The notes: generated from the sequence alone by a model not told the origin. A stretch of DNA of 64,000 nt from Hymenobacter lucidus (GCF_020447265.1 NZ_JAJADR010000002.1:930001-994000), one strand, 5' to 3'; positions 53,272-62,528 are shown, counted from the first letter of the stretch. Translations and numbers: made by a program.

Positions 53272-54222
53272 TCATTTGCCTATAACTCCCTTCAGGCGGC
53301 GCCACACATTACCCACTTCTGGATAGTCAAAATACGTTTCCAGAATTCGGTTATAAAACAACTGTGCTAGCCCTTTACGGGTAATAGTTTTCTTCATATA
53401 GCGCCCCAAATGCGCACGAGGTGACTGATGCAAGTATTGCGGATATAGAAAGCGAAATTTATTTTCGCAAGCACGATGCCACGGTTTATTACGGCCATTA
53501 TAATGAATAATTACCTTGTCTTGCAAGAATTTCTCATAGTCCCGCTTTGGCAAATCATATGGAATATAAGCCTTCATTAGATTATAGCGGCTATCCAATC
53601 GATACCATTTGCCTTTAAACACCATATTCAAGGCATCTTGATCATGATATTGCAGCTTTTCTGGTTGAGTGGCAATTATTCTCAGAGCTTGATCGGTAAT
53701 GTGTTGCTCACGCCACTTGTACATATCCATCAGCAGAACACCGGCATTGAAATAATCTTCCAGACGGTTCATACCAATCTCAGGCCGCAAAGGCATTTCT
53801 GCTTCCATAATAGCACCAACCGTATACTCACCAAGGTCAGTTTGATATAGTCCCAGTAAATTACCAACAATAAGCATATCTACATCTAAATAGAGTAAAC
53901 GCTCTATTTCTTGTGGTATCAGACGCGGAAAGAAAAGACGATAATAGGTTGCTAATGTAATGTATGCCTCCTGCTCGTCGGGTACTGGAAAGCCTTCAGT
54001 AACTTCAGGACTCAACTCATAGAAATGCATGTTGCCGCCCTGCTGGCGAACATAAGCTACAATTTTGGCCTTTTCTGTATCCGACACATCTGTTGCAATA
54101 GCATGGACCTGAACCTGACAGTCCTTGTTATTTACGAAAATAGAAGTCAGCAATACGTAGACAGGTGTGATGTAGCCTTCATCAAAGGCTATTGCTGCGT
54201 GAATGACAGGTTGGGCGTTCAT
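53272..54222 (-). CDS. Glycosyltransferase family 8 (LgtC-like)
   Basis: 316 aa GT-A retaining enzyme. IHAAIAFDEGYITPVYVLLTSI at the start, ERLLYLDVDMLIVGNLLGLY with the metal-binding DVD, YFNAGVLLMDMYKWREQ, YHDQDALNMVFKGKWYRLDSRYN and IIHYNGRNKPWHRAC, the full set of GT8 blocks. Such enzymes add alpha-galactose or alpha-glucose from UDP-sugars. It is a single transcription unit, ended by the terminator at 53163-53201. Confidence 0.93.
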   Translation of the reverse strand: MNAQPVIHAAIAFDEGYITPVYVLLTSIFVNNKDCQVQVHAIATDVSDTEKAKIVAYVRQQGGNMHFYELSPEVTEGFPVPDEQEAYITLATYYRLFFPRLIPQEIERLLYLDVDMLIVGNLLGLYQTDLGEYTVGAIMEAEMPLRPEIGMNRLEDYFNAGVLLMDMYKWREQHITDQALRIIATQPEKLQYHDQDALNMVFKGKWYRLDSRYNLMKAYIPYDLPKRDYEKFLQDKVIIHYNGRNKPWHRACENKFRFLYPQYLHQSPRAHLGRYMKKTITRKGLAQLFYNRILETYFDYPEVGNVWRRLKGVIGK

Positions 54223-54434
54223 AAATGAGAATGGTAAGGCTCAGAAAATCTTTGCCGCAGCTAGCTGCTACAAACACATGATTTGCTTTGACTAGCAAAG
54301 ATACGGCTTCCTTCCATACTAGCGTAACTGCGAAGGATGGTTTGATTTGCCTATGGTATTGCAAGAACCGATTGACTCCGACAACGCTTTATACTACTTT
54401 ATCGGGAACCGTTCTTACTTACAAGGATGTGGCC

Positions 54435-55622
54435 TCAATCTTTCATTGAGCCTTTTTGCCGGCTATTTGATGTTAACAATTTATGAATGGGATGTTCCAC
54501 CCACAGATAAGCCGCTACAGAAACAATAATAGTAGTCAAAAATTTCAAAAAAATATTGTTATAAAGAAATTGATTCATAAAGACATTTAGTATACCCCCG
54601 TGTAATAAATAGAATGCATACGAACTTCTACCCAAAAGATCCAACAATTTCGTTTCGAGTATTTTTTTAAACCATGTTTGTTCATAAAGAAGTCCCCAAA
54701 ACAGCGTAGCTATACCAACGGGTAGGACAGCATTCCTTACTATTATCGCACTTACACTGAACAAATCTGTTCCCATTAAATCCCGTGGCACATTACGCTC
54801 TATTACCACTAACGCATATAATACTAACAAAACGCAAGCAAATCCAACAGCAGTAACGAACCCCCGAGAGGATTGTGCTTCTGCTTTTCTATAACTGATG
54901 AGTAATGCGAGAGTCATACCAGCGAAGAACTCCAGGCAGCGGCCAAAGAACGTCCAATTCAGCATGAATTTGACGGAGCCGAAGAAGCCGAAAAACTGAT
55001 TGTGAAACCGGGTGCCAATTGTTGCCAACACCAAGCCAATTCCGAGCAGTGCTAACGGGTAGACTAGGACTCGCCACCACTGCCGACGAATACCAAGTAA
55101 CAGTAGCGGGGCACTTAAGTAAAAGCACTCTTCCACTGTTAAAGTCCACCCCTGTCCGACTATAGAGAGATGATACCGGTCGAAAAAGCCGCGCAGGAAA
55201 GTTAGGTTGAGAAAGGCAACCCAAATCTTATCCTTCAGATTGTAAAACTTCCAAAGCCCTGATGGGTCATAAGCAATAGTGAGTTGACTAGCAACTACAG
55301 TTAATACTGTAATTAAGAAGTACATGGGGTAGATGCGCGCTACACGGTTTCGCAAATACTTTTTTATCCATGCCTTACTCAACTCAACCCCATTTTGATA
55401 CCGCACCGTTATCAAAAATCCACTTAAAACGAAGAAGATAGACACGCCGATGTGAAAATGGCTACACACGTCATGTAAAAATCTATAGAAAGAATTCCTA
55501 TTCGATAAGGAATCAAACGGATTATAGTGAACAAAAAAAACCAGATAAGCGGCTATTGCTCTGATACCTGTAAGGGCAGGATAGTAAGCTCCCGCTATTG
55601 CTTGATTGTTCTTCCTTATCAT
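54435..55622 (-). CDS. Acyltransferase-3 membrane protein, tandem paralogue A
   Basis: 395 aa from the ATG at 55622 (a GTG precedes it by one codon). About ten membrane helices; starts YYPALTGIRAIAAYLVFFVHYNPF with the family R and H, then HIGVSIFFVLSGFLITVRYQ. The central part (LWKFYNLKDKIWVAFLNLTF, VEECFYLSAPLLLLGIRRQW, NWTFFGRCLEFFAGMTLAL) is nearly the same as in 55853-57043, while both ends differ more. Putative O-acyltransferase of the polysaccharide. Confidence 0.92.
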   Translation of the reverse strand: MIRKNNQAIAGAYYPALTGIRAIAAYLVFFVHYNPFDSLSNRNSFYRFLHDVCSHFHIGVSIFFVLSGFLITVRYQNGVELSKAWIKKYLRNRVARIYPMYFLITVLTVVASQLTIAYDPSGLWKFYNLKDKIWVAFLNLTFLRGFFDRYHLSIVGQGWTLTVEECFYLSAPLLLLGIRRQWWRVLVYPLALLGIGLVLATIGTRFHNQFFGFFGSVKFMLNWTFFGRCLEFFAGMTLALLISYRKAEAQSSRGFVTAVGFACVLLVLYALVVIERNVPRDLMGTDLFSVSAIIVRNAVLPVGIATLFWGLLYEQTWFKKILETKLLDLLGRSSYAFYLLHGGILNVFMNQFLYNNIFLKFLTTIIVSVAAYLWVEHPIHKLLTSNSRQKGSMKD

Positions 55623-55750
55623 CACATCACGTTAACATTCAACATAATTTGCAGCAAATGCCTGATACGCATCATTTTACACAAAATCGTTACAGCTCCC
55701 ATACACACTAGTCGCACAGGATAGTTTACAAGATATAACATAAATTAAAA

Positions 55751-55792
55751 GCATCTGGTCTACATCGTCGTAAGACAATGCACACCAGATGC
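55751..55792 (-). terminator. Terminator behind acyltransferase paralogue B
   Basis: GCATCTGGT (55751-55759) and ACCAGATGC (55784-55792) form a 9-bp stem with a 24-nt loop; on the minus strand it is followed by TTTTAATTTA. It lies 60 bp past the stop of the gene at 55853. Confidence 0.6.
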
Positions 55793-55852
55793 CCTATCAA
55801 AAATATTTATTCCAATAATTATATTAAAACATCAATGTTTAACACATTGTTT

Positions 55853-57043
55853 TTATTTTTTACTGGCGAGAATTCGATGCATTGGATGCTCTACAAACTT
55901 ATACAAGGCAATTGCCACAAAGTTTATTATAATAAACTTGCCTAATATATTTTTCGTCACGAAATCGTTTAGAAAAAAATCTAATACACCAACATGAATG
56001 AGGTAAAAAGAATAGGAGCTCTTGCCTAATAAATCAAATATCTTAGTCTCGAGCAGACGTTTCAGCCAAGTTTGTTCGAATAACAAACCCCAAAAAAGCA
56101 GCACTATGCCGATGGGAAGAATTGCATTTCTAACAAGAAACGAATAATAATTGGACATGTTCATCGCCCCAACTTGCGTATCACGTTCTAGGTAAGCCAT
56201 CAAGCCAGCACAAACTGCCATCCAGATAATACCAAGGCAGGTAATTATCAACCCGCTGCCGGCTTTGACAGTACTTTTACGCATATACAATGCGAGAGCC
56301 ATACCGGCAAAGAACTCCAGACAGCGGCCGAAGAACGTCCAGTCGAGCATGAATTTGATGGAACCGAAGAAGCCGAAGAGCTGATCGTGAAACTGGGTAC
56401 CGACCATTGTCAATAGCAGGCCGATACCGAGCAGCGCCAGCGGGTAGATCAGTATGCGCCACCACTGCCGACGAATACCAAGCAACAGTAGCGGGGCACT
56501 CAGGTAAAAGCACTCTTCCACAGTTAGCGACCACCCCTGCCCTGCCATCGTAAATCGATACCGGTCGAAAAAGCCGCGCAGGAAAGTCAGGTTGAGAAAG
56601 ACAACCCAAATCTTATCCTTCAGATTGTAAAACTTCCAAAGGCGCGAAGGGTCGTAACCAGCATTAAGAATAGTGCCGATAAGTGTGAATATCGTTACAA
56701 GGAAATACATTGGGTAGATACGAGCTACCCTATTTTGTAAATAGCGGCGAGCCCATTGCCAGCTTAGCTGCAAATTGCGCTCATAACGAATGGTTATAAG
56801 AAAGCCACTAAGCACGAAAAATACGGAGACACCGATAGAGAGTACCGCAAAAAAGCTAAAAAGGCCATTTTGTATCAAACTCCTGGGACCTTCACTATCG
56901 AATGGATTATCATGCGATAGAAACACCATATAGGCCGCAATGGCTCGCACGCCTGTCAAAACAGAAAAGTATTGAGCCTTCGTAGCCACAACAGGGCCAG
57001 ATGATATAGGGGCCCCTGGGACGACAACTTGTGGTACTGACAT
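55853..57043 (-). CDS. Acyltransferase-3 membrane protein, tandem paralogue B
   Basis: 396 aa, about ten membrane helices. YFSVLTGVRAIAAYMVFLSHDNPFDSEG at the start (catalytic-type H conserved), SIGVSVFFVLSGFLITIRYE, then the core shared with paralogue A (LWKFYNLKDKIWVVFLNLTF, GQGWSLTVEECFYLSAPLLL, DWTFFGRCLEFFAGMALAL). The N-terminal 25 residues are longer than in A. The two are separated by 230 bp and have their own terminator and leader, so they are independent copies. Confidence 0.92.
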   Translation of the reverse strand: MSVPQVVVPGAPISSGPVVATKAQYFSVLTGVRAIAAYMVFLSHDNPFDSEGPRSLIQNGLFSFFAVLSIGVSVFFVLSGFLITIRYERNLQLSWQWARRYLQNRVARIYPMYFLVTIFTLIGTILNAGYDPSRLWKFYNLKDKIWVVFLNLTFLRGFFDRYRFTMAGQGWSLTVEECFYLSAPLLLLGIRRQWWRILIYPLALLGIGLLLTMVGTQFHDQLFGFFGSIKFMLDWTFFGRCLEFFAGMALALYMRKSTVKAGSGLIITCLGIIWMAVCAGLMAYLERDTQVGAMNMSNYYSFLVRNAILPIGIVLLFWGLLFEQTWLKRLLETKIFDLLGKSSYSFYLIHVGVLDFFLNDFVTKNILGKFIIINFVAIALYKFVEHPMHRILASKK

Positions 57044-57489
57044 GTAAATGTTTATCTCAAATTAAAATCCTTCAAATGAGTGACTATTAATGTACGCCTG
57101 TTTCTTGAAACCGCACTAAACATCAATTGACAATACGTAGCTGCAAATTTAAGGCATTAATAGTAGTTCTGAGTTACAACTCAGGAAATCAGATAAACTA
57201 TTTTTAGTTATTAGAAGATTCTCAGCACAGATGTAACTATACTATAAATCAACACTTTGCTTACCTAAGTATCTGCTGACGAAACACGGTTCACGATTAA
57301 AACCAGGCTAACATTATGCCATCTATATTTTACCAATAATATTATAATATCTACATATTACGAATAAAGATGTATGATGCTCATCCAGGTCTTAATGAAG
57401 CCAGTGGTTGCTTAAGGTTGGGAAAAGATCATATGATGTCGTAGCACGGCTGTTCTGCTAGTTATAAGCCTGCAGGCAAAGATTGTAAC
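57044..57489. other. AT-rich gene-free stretch
   Basis: 446 bp, strongly AT-rich. A TAAATTTG -7-like element on the minus strand (57144-57151) could serve paralogue B, but its nearest TTG is 25 bases upstream. Nothing else is recognised. Confidence 0.4.
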
Positions 57490-58440
57490 TTATATATCTG
57501 ATGCTGGCTTCGTAGCATATACCTCTTGTACTACATACAATGGACGTTTGCGCGCAGCATCCATTGAGCGCCATACATATTCACCAATGACACCCAAGGC
57601 AATCATCTGAAAAGCAGATACGAAAAGAACAACTACCATTAGTGTTGTCCAACCGGGAGGGCCCTGGGCATCCAACAGTTTCAGGCCAATTATATAAAGA
57701 CCGTAGACAAGAGCCACCAGGCCGAGCAAAAGTCCAACAACGGAAATGGCACGGATGGGAAAGAACGAAAAAGACAGCAATGAGTCGATCAGCAACTTGA
57801 TCTTCTTGGAAACTGTCCACCGTGACTTCCCAATTTCCCGCTTACGGCGTACATAAGGAATGTTGACGTAAGCAAAGCCGAGCCATACCATCAGGTAGAA
57901 TACATTGCTATTACGCTCATGCATTTTAATGACCTCATCAGCTACTTGCCGGTCAAAAAACACAAAATCAAATCCACCATCTGGTATGTTGGGCAAGGCC
58001 AACTTTTTCATCAACCAGTGAAATGTTTGGGCAAACCACTTGGAAAAACCAGTTTCCTCTCTATCCTGACGGTTTCCAATCACAAGCTTAAACCCCTGTT
58101 TCCAGTGCGAGTACATTTGCACCATCAGTTCCGGCGGGTCTTGCATATCAGCTGTAATCACAGACATACAATCACCTGTTGCGTAGGTGATACCAGCTAC
58201 TATAGCATTGTATGACCCTACATTACCAGCAAGCTGTATTACTCGAATCCGGTCTGGATAGCGCTGCTGCGCAGTTCGCAGCGCTTGTAGGGTGTTGTCG
58301 CCAGATCCATCGTCTACAAACACATATTCAAATGTTACCTCAGCTGGAAACTGCGCTTCATTACTGATCAATTCCTGTAGTGTGACCGGGATGTTCTGCT
58401 CGTTGTAATAGCAGGGAATAATGACCGAAAGCTTGGGCAT
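57490..58440 (-). CDS. Glycosyltransferase family 2 with membrane tail (GtrB/ArnC-like)
   Basis: 316 aa. LSVIIPCYYNEQNIPVTLQELI, FVDDGSGDNTLQALR, GNVGSYNAIVAGITYATGDCMSVITADMQDPPELMVQMY (ADMQDPPEL is the GtrB/ArnC signature), then RRKREIGKSRWTVSKKIKLL and two C-terminal membrane segments (AISVVGLLLGLVALVYGLYIIG, TTLMVVVLFVSAFQMIALGVIGEYVWR). It probably makes undecaprenyl-phosphate-sugar, used by a GT-C enzyme such as 58653-60086. ATG at 58440. Confidence 0.93.
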   Translation of the reverse strand: MPKLSVIIPCYYNEQNIPVTLQELISNEAQFPAEVTFEYVFVDDGSGDNTLQALRTAQQRYPDRIRVIQLAGNVGSYNAIVAGITYATGDCMSVITADMQDPPELMVQMYSHWKQGFKLVIGNRQDREETGFSKWFAQTFHWLMKKLALPNIPDGGFDFVFFDRQVADEVIKMHERNSNVFYLMVWLGFAYVNIPYVRRKREIGKSRWTVSKKIKLLIDSLLSFSFFPIRAISVVGLLLGLVALVYGLYIIGLKLLDAQGPPGWTTLMVVVLFVSAFQMIALGVIGEYVWRSMDAARKRPLYVVQEVYATKPASDI

Positions 58441-58652
58441 GGTCTGGTATCAAATTAGTAAGAGTGGCTAAGGTACTACAGCAGAAGCTACAGTCAGCAA
58501 AGCTACTTAGCACAATGTGAACAGTGTGAAGAGTCAGGATACGTAATCAGCTACAACTGCCATCGTAAAGCGCTGAGTGAGCTGATCATGCGTAAATGAC
58601 ATGCAATACTGCCTTACAATTTACAAAAGAGAAAGCAATTCAGGCATAGGCA

Positions 58653-60086
58653 TTATTTAAGTAAATAGCAGCGATTTATATCGATGCTATCAACTCCATG
58701 ATAATTGGCAAAAGCTTGTGCATCCGATTCGCCATATTCTATTGTGTACAAAGTTTGAGGAAGCATATACCGCTCTTCCGGAAGAAACAAAGGTTGCAAC
58801 AGTGCCTTTTTATTTCGGCTAGCTGCTTGCTTAATATTAGCATCTCGCCGCAATAATCGACGTTGATACTCAGGCGCTTTGAGTAAGTCCAAGTATGCGA
58901 TATTAATATTACTACTTGAGCTGATAAATATTATAAACAAAAACAATCCCCTGCATACAGCAACAAAATGAACATGCATAATCAATTTGTTAATACCGTA
59001 ATATTTTTCTAAATAAGAAGCAAATGCACTGGCTACTACTAACCAACCCAATAAGAAAAATACATAAATTGATTGCCAAGTATGTTCCCACACTGCTTGG
59101 TAGACTATTATCGATGGCAGAATACTAATACTAATACCCACGAAAAGCCAAAGGGCCAATAGTACAGGTGATACTGTAAGAGGAGACATTATATTTATCT
59201 CTTTCTTGTGTATTAGCTGTAAAAATAACAAAGTCCCAATCATCAATAGCAAATTATCTAGCCAACCTGTCATCGCGCCCGCAGCAAAGAAGAGGCTTTT
59301 GAATATCGACAGCAACAAACTGCTAACTGATATAGCCGGGTCAGAGGAATGGGAAGCAGCCGCTCGAGCTATGTTTCCTGGTGCCAGTACTGAAACTGCA
59401 GCACTTGACAGGCTAACAGCAAATAATACGCAAGCATCGGCAAAACCACTATTGATTAATTTAGCATATATCAAATTAGAAAGTGTAATCCATATGATCA
59501 TCATCATTACTACCTCATATGACCCGACCGCTGAAAACACCAACAAACAACACAAGGCTAAAATCACATAGGTGAATTTAGATCTCAACCTATATAGCAA
59601 CGCCAAAAACAAGATACTAAATATAACTCCATATGTATAAGCAGTGTAACCTCCAGACCAATAAAGAAAGGAACTAATGTTAGTAAAGCCGCTTAGCAGC
59701 ATCACAAACAGCAAAACACTTATCTGAAAATATTTATACTTATAAAATATGGCCTTGCACAAAAACAACAAAGCGCCGAACAGCGCTACTAATGTTGTTA
59801 ACGTAAAAATCTTTTCCCTTACTATTGAGTCATTGTATGTAAGCGGGCTAAGAGCAGATTTTAGCAACAGCTCAGTGTATCGTCCTGTCCAGTTATTGTA
59901 ATTATTTTTAATATAGGCAATTCTACCTGCTTTTAAAATTGAATTGGCATCCAAGTAATCATCATGTATACTTGGATGGGTATAATAGCATAATAAAACA
60001 AAAGGCAGAATACACAGCAGCAGCCCGCTTTGCCATACAGGTTGCAAGCACTTGGCAATGAGATATTTTATCTTATTAGCAAGCAA
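58653..60086 (-). CDS. Polytopic membrane protein, GtrC/DUF6056-like
   Basis: 477 aa, about ten to eleven membrane segments, AT-rich. The first periplasmic loop reads SIHDDYLDANSILKAGRIAYI and NNWTGRYTELLLKSALSPL; a DD pair followed by NWTGRY is the pattern I recall from DUF6056/GtrC-type GT-C glycosyltransferases that use lipid-linked sugar donors. The GtrB-like gene next to it (57490) would supply the donor. It starts with TTG at 60086, 11 bp after the stop of the acetyltransferase gene, so it is coupled to the upstream genes. Role is inference. Confidence 0.8.
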   Translation of the reverse strand: MLANKIKYLIAKCLQPVWQSGLLLCILPFVLLCYYTHPSIHDDYLDANSILKAGRIAYIKNNYNNWTGRYTELLLKSALSPLTYNDSIVREKIFTLTTLVALFGALLFLCKAIFYKYKYFQISVLLFVMLLSGFTNISSFLYWSGGYTAYTYGVIFSILFLALLYRLRSKFTYVILALCCLLVFSAVGSYEVVMMMIIWITLSNLIYAKLINSGFADACVLFAVSLSSAAVSVLAPGNIARAAASHSSDPAISVSSLLLSIFKSLFFAAGAMTGWLDNLLLMIGTLLFLQLIHKKEINIMSPLTVSPVLLALWLFVGISISILPSIIVYQAVWEHTWQSIYVFFLLGWLVVASAFASYLEKYYGINKLIMHVHFVAVCRGLFLFIIFISSSSNINIAYLDLLKAPEYQRRLLRRDANIKQAASRNKKALLQPLFLPEERYMLPQTLYTIEYGESDAQAFANYHGVDSIDINRCYLLK

Positions 60087-60097
60087 ATTATTGTCTA

Positions 60098-61045
60098 CTA
60101 AAAAGCATACGCTAGTATGCAGTTAGTGCTTCCTAATTTAAAACCAAGTTTTTCACACGTGCGAAATACCGCCCGGTTTGTTGCCTGAGTAGTCATTAAC
60201 ACACAGTTGGCTTCCATAGTACGAGCGCGCTGTATAGTTTCAGCTACTAGCTTTATATGCCATCCGCGGTTAGATGGACCTACTGCAGTTAGGGTAATAC
60301 GTGAAGAACGAAACGCTGAGTTAAATGCATAGACAGGAGAATCAGTAATTGCCAGGAAGGAATCGACCGGCAATTCTGGCTCAGCAGGAACTAAAACTGC
60401 ATCACAATAGCCTTGCACGGCTGCTGTTGCATAACGACGTAGAAAGGCATCTGCTTTTTCATGCCCAAACCAGGAATCAGCATGAAATCGGTCGTAGTCA
60501 TTACGAGCAGCACTCGAAATAGCACCAATATGCTCGGCTTCCGTAATGTTAGCCAAGCGCACAGGATAACGGTGTTGCTCAAATTTATCTACAGCATCAT
60601 GGTAGAAATTTAATCTGGTTTCAACCAGTCGCCATCCAACGCTACCCAATGCCTGCGCAACACGTGTATCCTCAACCGGCAATTCCACAAAACAATATTG
60701 CACTTGCTGATGGGCTAATTCCGCTCGGAAAGCAATACTTGCAGCCTCCAGTACTGAAGCAGGTGTTTGATCAGTAAACAAGATGGTGAACACCTTATAC
60801 ACCTTAGCCTCAAAAAAGGCAGTATCCCAAGGAAGAAAGGTGTACAAAAATTGTACAACATCATTTCCACTTTGAAACTCGAATACTTGGTGGTTTGGCT
60901 CAGCAGTGTACTGCTGAGCCAAACCAGTACCAAATAGCTCCTGCTGCCTTCCGACATCCAGATAGCGCAGAAAATTGTAGGGAGAGTAAAAAAACAGCTT
61001 ATCTGCCCTTGCCGCTACCAGCTCCGAGTTTACTTGCTGCCCCAT
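60098..61045 (-). CDS. GNAT acetyltransferase, WecD/WxcM-like
   Basis: 315 aa from the ATG at 61045, which overlaps the preceding cupin gene by 16 bp. The N-terminal half has FLPWDTAFFEAKVYKVFTIL, matching the WDSxFF start of WecD-like enzymes; the C-terminal GNAT core contains ITDSPVYAFNSAFRSSRITLTAVGPSNRGWHIKLVAETIQ and LMTTQATNRAVFRTCEKLGFKLG. The acetyl-CoA loop is unusual: NRGWHIKL instead of xRGxGxG/A. In Xanthomonas WxcM these two activities (ketoisomerase and acetyltransferase) are fused; here they are separate overlapping genes. Confidence 0.8.
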   Translation of the reverse strand: MGQQVNSELVAARADKLFFYSPYNFLRYLDVGRQQELFGTGLAQQYTAEPNHQVFEFQSGNDVVQFLYTFLPWDTAFFEAKVYKVFTILFTDQTPASVLEAASIAFRAELAHQQVQYCFVELPVEDTRVAQALGSVGWRLVETRLNFYHDAVDKFEQHRYPVRLANITEAEHIGAISSAARNDYDRFHADSWFGHEKADAFLRRYATAAVQGYCDAVLVPAEPELPVDSFLAITDSPVYAFNSAFRSSRITLTAVGPSNRGWHIKLVAETIQRARTMEANCVLMTTQATNRAVFRTCEKLGFKLGSTNCILAYAF

Positions 61046-61437
61046 ACTTGCAGGAAGTTTTCCCGCTTCCGGATGTAATCCTCCTCGTTGTAGCGGGTAG
61101 ACGCAAACACCAGCTGTACGGCAGTATGCGAATATTGCATAGTATGCCAAGCGTTTGGAGGAACATATAGTCCTACATGAGGCGACTCCAGCACAAAAGT
61201 CATCAATTCACCGTCGGGCATTTCGGTAGTAACAATAATGCGGCCAGCCACAGCAATTAGAATTTGTTCTGTTGCATGGTGTGCATGACGGCCACGGACG
61301 ATACTTTCCGGTGTAAAATACGTCCAGAAAATACGCTCTATCGGGAACGGAACAAGCCCTTGTACTTCCTCAACAGAAATGTAGCCAATATCAGGAGCAC
61401 CCAACTTTGGAAATTCAATGAGATGTGGCTTCTGCAT
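61030..61437 (-). CDS. Second FdtA/WxcM-like 3,4-ketoisomerase
   Basis: 135 aa cupin, paralogue of 49548-49958. Both share the layout LPFxIxRxYWT...RGxHAHxxxxQ: here VPFPIERIFWTYFTPESIVRGRHAHHATEQILIAVAGR, and the ending LVFASTRYNEEDYIRKRENF. HAH and the EEDYIR tail are kept. It precedes the WecD-like gene with a 16-bp overlap, and follows uxs with a 13-bp gap. No second FdtB-type transaminase accompanies it, so it may share the one at 50128 or another. Confidence 0.85.
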   Translation of the reverse strand: MQKPHLIEFPKLGAPDIGYISVEEVQGLVPFPIERIFWTYFTPESIVRGRHAHHATEQILIAVAGRIIVTTEMPDGELMTFVLESPHVGLYVPPNAWHTMQYSHTAVQLVFASTRYNEEDYIRKRENFLQVWGSK

Positions 61438-61450
61438 ACTCGCTAGCTAC

Positions 61451-62437
61451 TTAGAACGTACGTGGAGTGTTGTCTACTTGGCCGGAAGTTACCCCTTGGA
61501 CATGTTCCTTGAAGTATTCCAGAGTGCGGCGTAATCCTTCGGCACGACCTACTTTGGGCTCCCAACCCAGAATTTCGCGAGCCTTGGTAATGTCTGGCTT
61601 ACGCTTCATAGGGTCGTTCTGGGGCAGTTCCTGGTAGGTTGGCTTAAACTCAACGCCCATCAGGTTGGCAATTTCTTCTCCGAACTCTTTGATGGTAATT
61701 TCGTCCGGATTGCCCACGTTTACTGGCAGCGCGTAGTCGCTCAACAGCAAGCGGTAGATGCCCTCCACCAAATCGTCTACATAGCAGAACGAGCGGGTTT
61801 GGGAACCGTCGCCGAATACGGTCAGGTTTTCGCCGCGCAGGGCCTGGCTCAGGAATGCTGGCAATACACGGCCATCGTTGAGGCGCATGCGGGGCCCATA
61901 GGTGTTGAAGATCCGGACGATGCGGGTCTCCAAACCGTGGTGGTTGTGGTAGGCCATCGTAATGGCCTCCTGGAAGCGCTTGGCCTCGTCGTAGCAGCCG
62001 CGGGGGCCAACGGGATTTACGTTACCAAAATACTCTTCTACCTGCGGATGAATTTCCGGGTCGCCATACACTTCCGAGGTGCTGGCAATCAGCATGCGGG
62101 CACCTTTCACGCGGGCCAGGCCCAACAAGTTGTGCGTACCGAGTGAGCCTACTTTCAGTGTCTGAATTGGAATCTTCAGGTAGTCAATAGGCGAAGCAGG
62201 TGAAGCGAAGTGCAGAATGTAGTCCAGCTTGCCGGGCACGAATACGAACTTCGACACGTCAGCATGGTGAAACTCGAAGTCTTCACGGCCGAATAAGTGC
62301 TCAATGTTCGCCAGATCCCCCGTAATAAGGTTATCCATGGCAATGACATGGTAACCTTCCTTCAAAAACCGGTCACAAAGGTGAGACCCAAGGAAGCCGG
62401 CACCGCCGGTAATCAGAACACGTTTTTTATCAGACAT
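61451..62437 (-). CDS. uxs: UDP-glucuronate decarboxylase (UDP-xylose synthase)
   Basis: Extended SDR enzyme, 328 aa, turning UDP-glucuronate into UDP-xylose. NAD-binding [16 protein letters not shown] (9-24), the UXS mark [18 protein letters not shown] (73-90), active-site Y149-xxx-K153 in [15 protein letters not shown], and [28 protein letters not shown]. The pairing with ugd immediately upstream (62529-63869) completes UDP-glucose to UDP-xylose. ATG at 62437. Confidence 0.93.
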   Translation of the reverse strand: MSDKKRVLITGGAGFLGSHLCDRFLKEGYHVIAMDNLITGDLANIEHLFGREDFEFHHADVSKFVFVPGKLDYILHFASPASPIDYLKIPIQTLKVGSLGTHNLLGLARVKGARMLIASTSEVYGDPEIHPQVEEYFGNVNPVGPRGCYDEAKRFQEAITMAYHNHHGLETRIVRIFNTYGPRMRLNDGRVLPAFLSQALRGENLTVFGDGSQTRSFCYVDDLVEGIYRLLLSDYALPVNVGNPDEITIKEFGEEIANLMGVEFKPTYQELPQNDPMKRKPDITKAREILGWEPKVGRAEGLRRTLEYFKEHVQGVTSGQVDNTPRTF

Positions 62438-62460
62438 TGTAGTTGATTCTAGGTTGGTGG

Positions 62461-62517
62461 TTGTCAGTTGATTGTTGTCAGTTGTTAGTCATCAGAACTC
62501 CTGACAACTAACAACTG
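62461..62517. repeat. Short direct and inverted repeats between ugd and uxs
   Basis: TTGTCAGTTG occurs twice (62461-62470, 62475-62484), and CAGTTGTTAGT (62479-62489) pairs perfectly with ACTAACAACTG (62507-62517) around a 17-nt loop. Small intergenic repeat in an otherwise 91-bp gap. Confidence 0.65.
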
Positions 62518-62528
62518 CTAACGGACAA

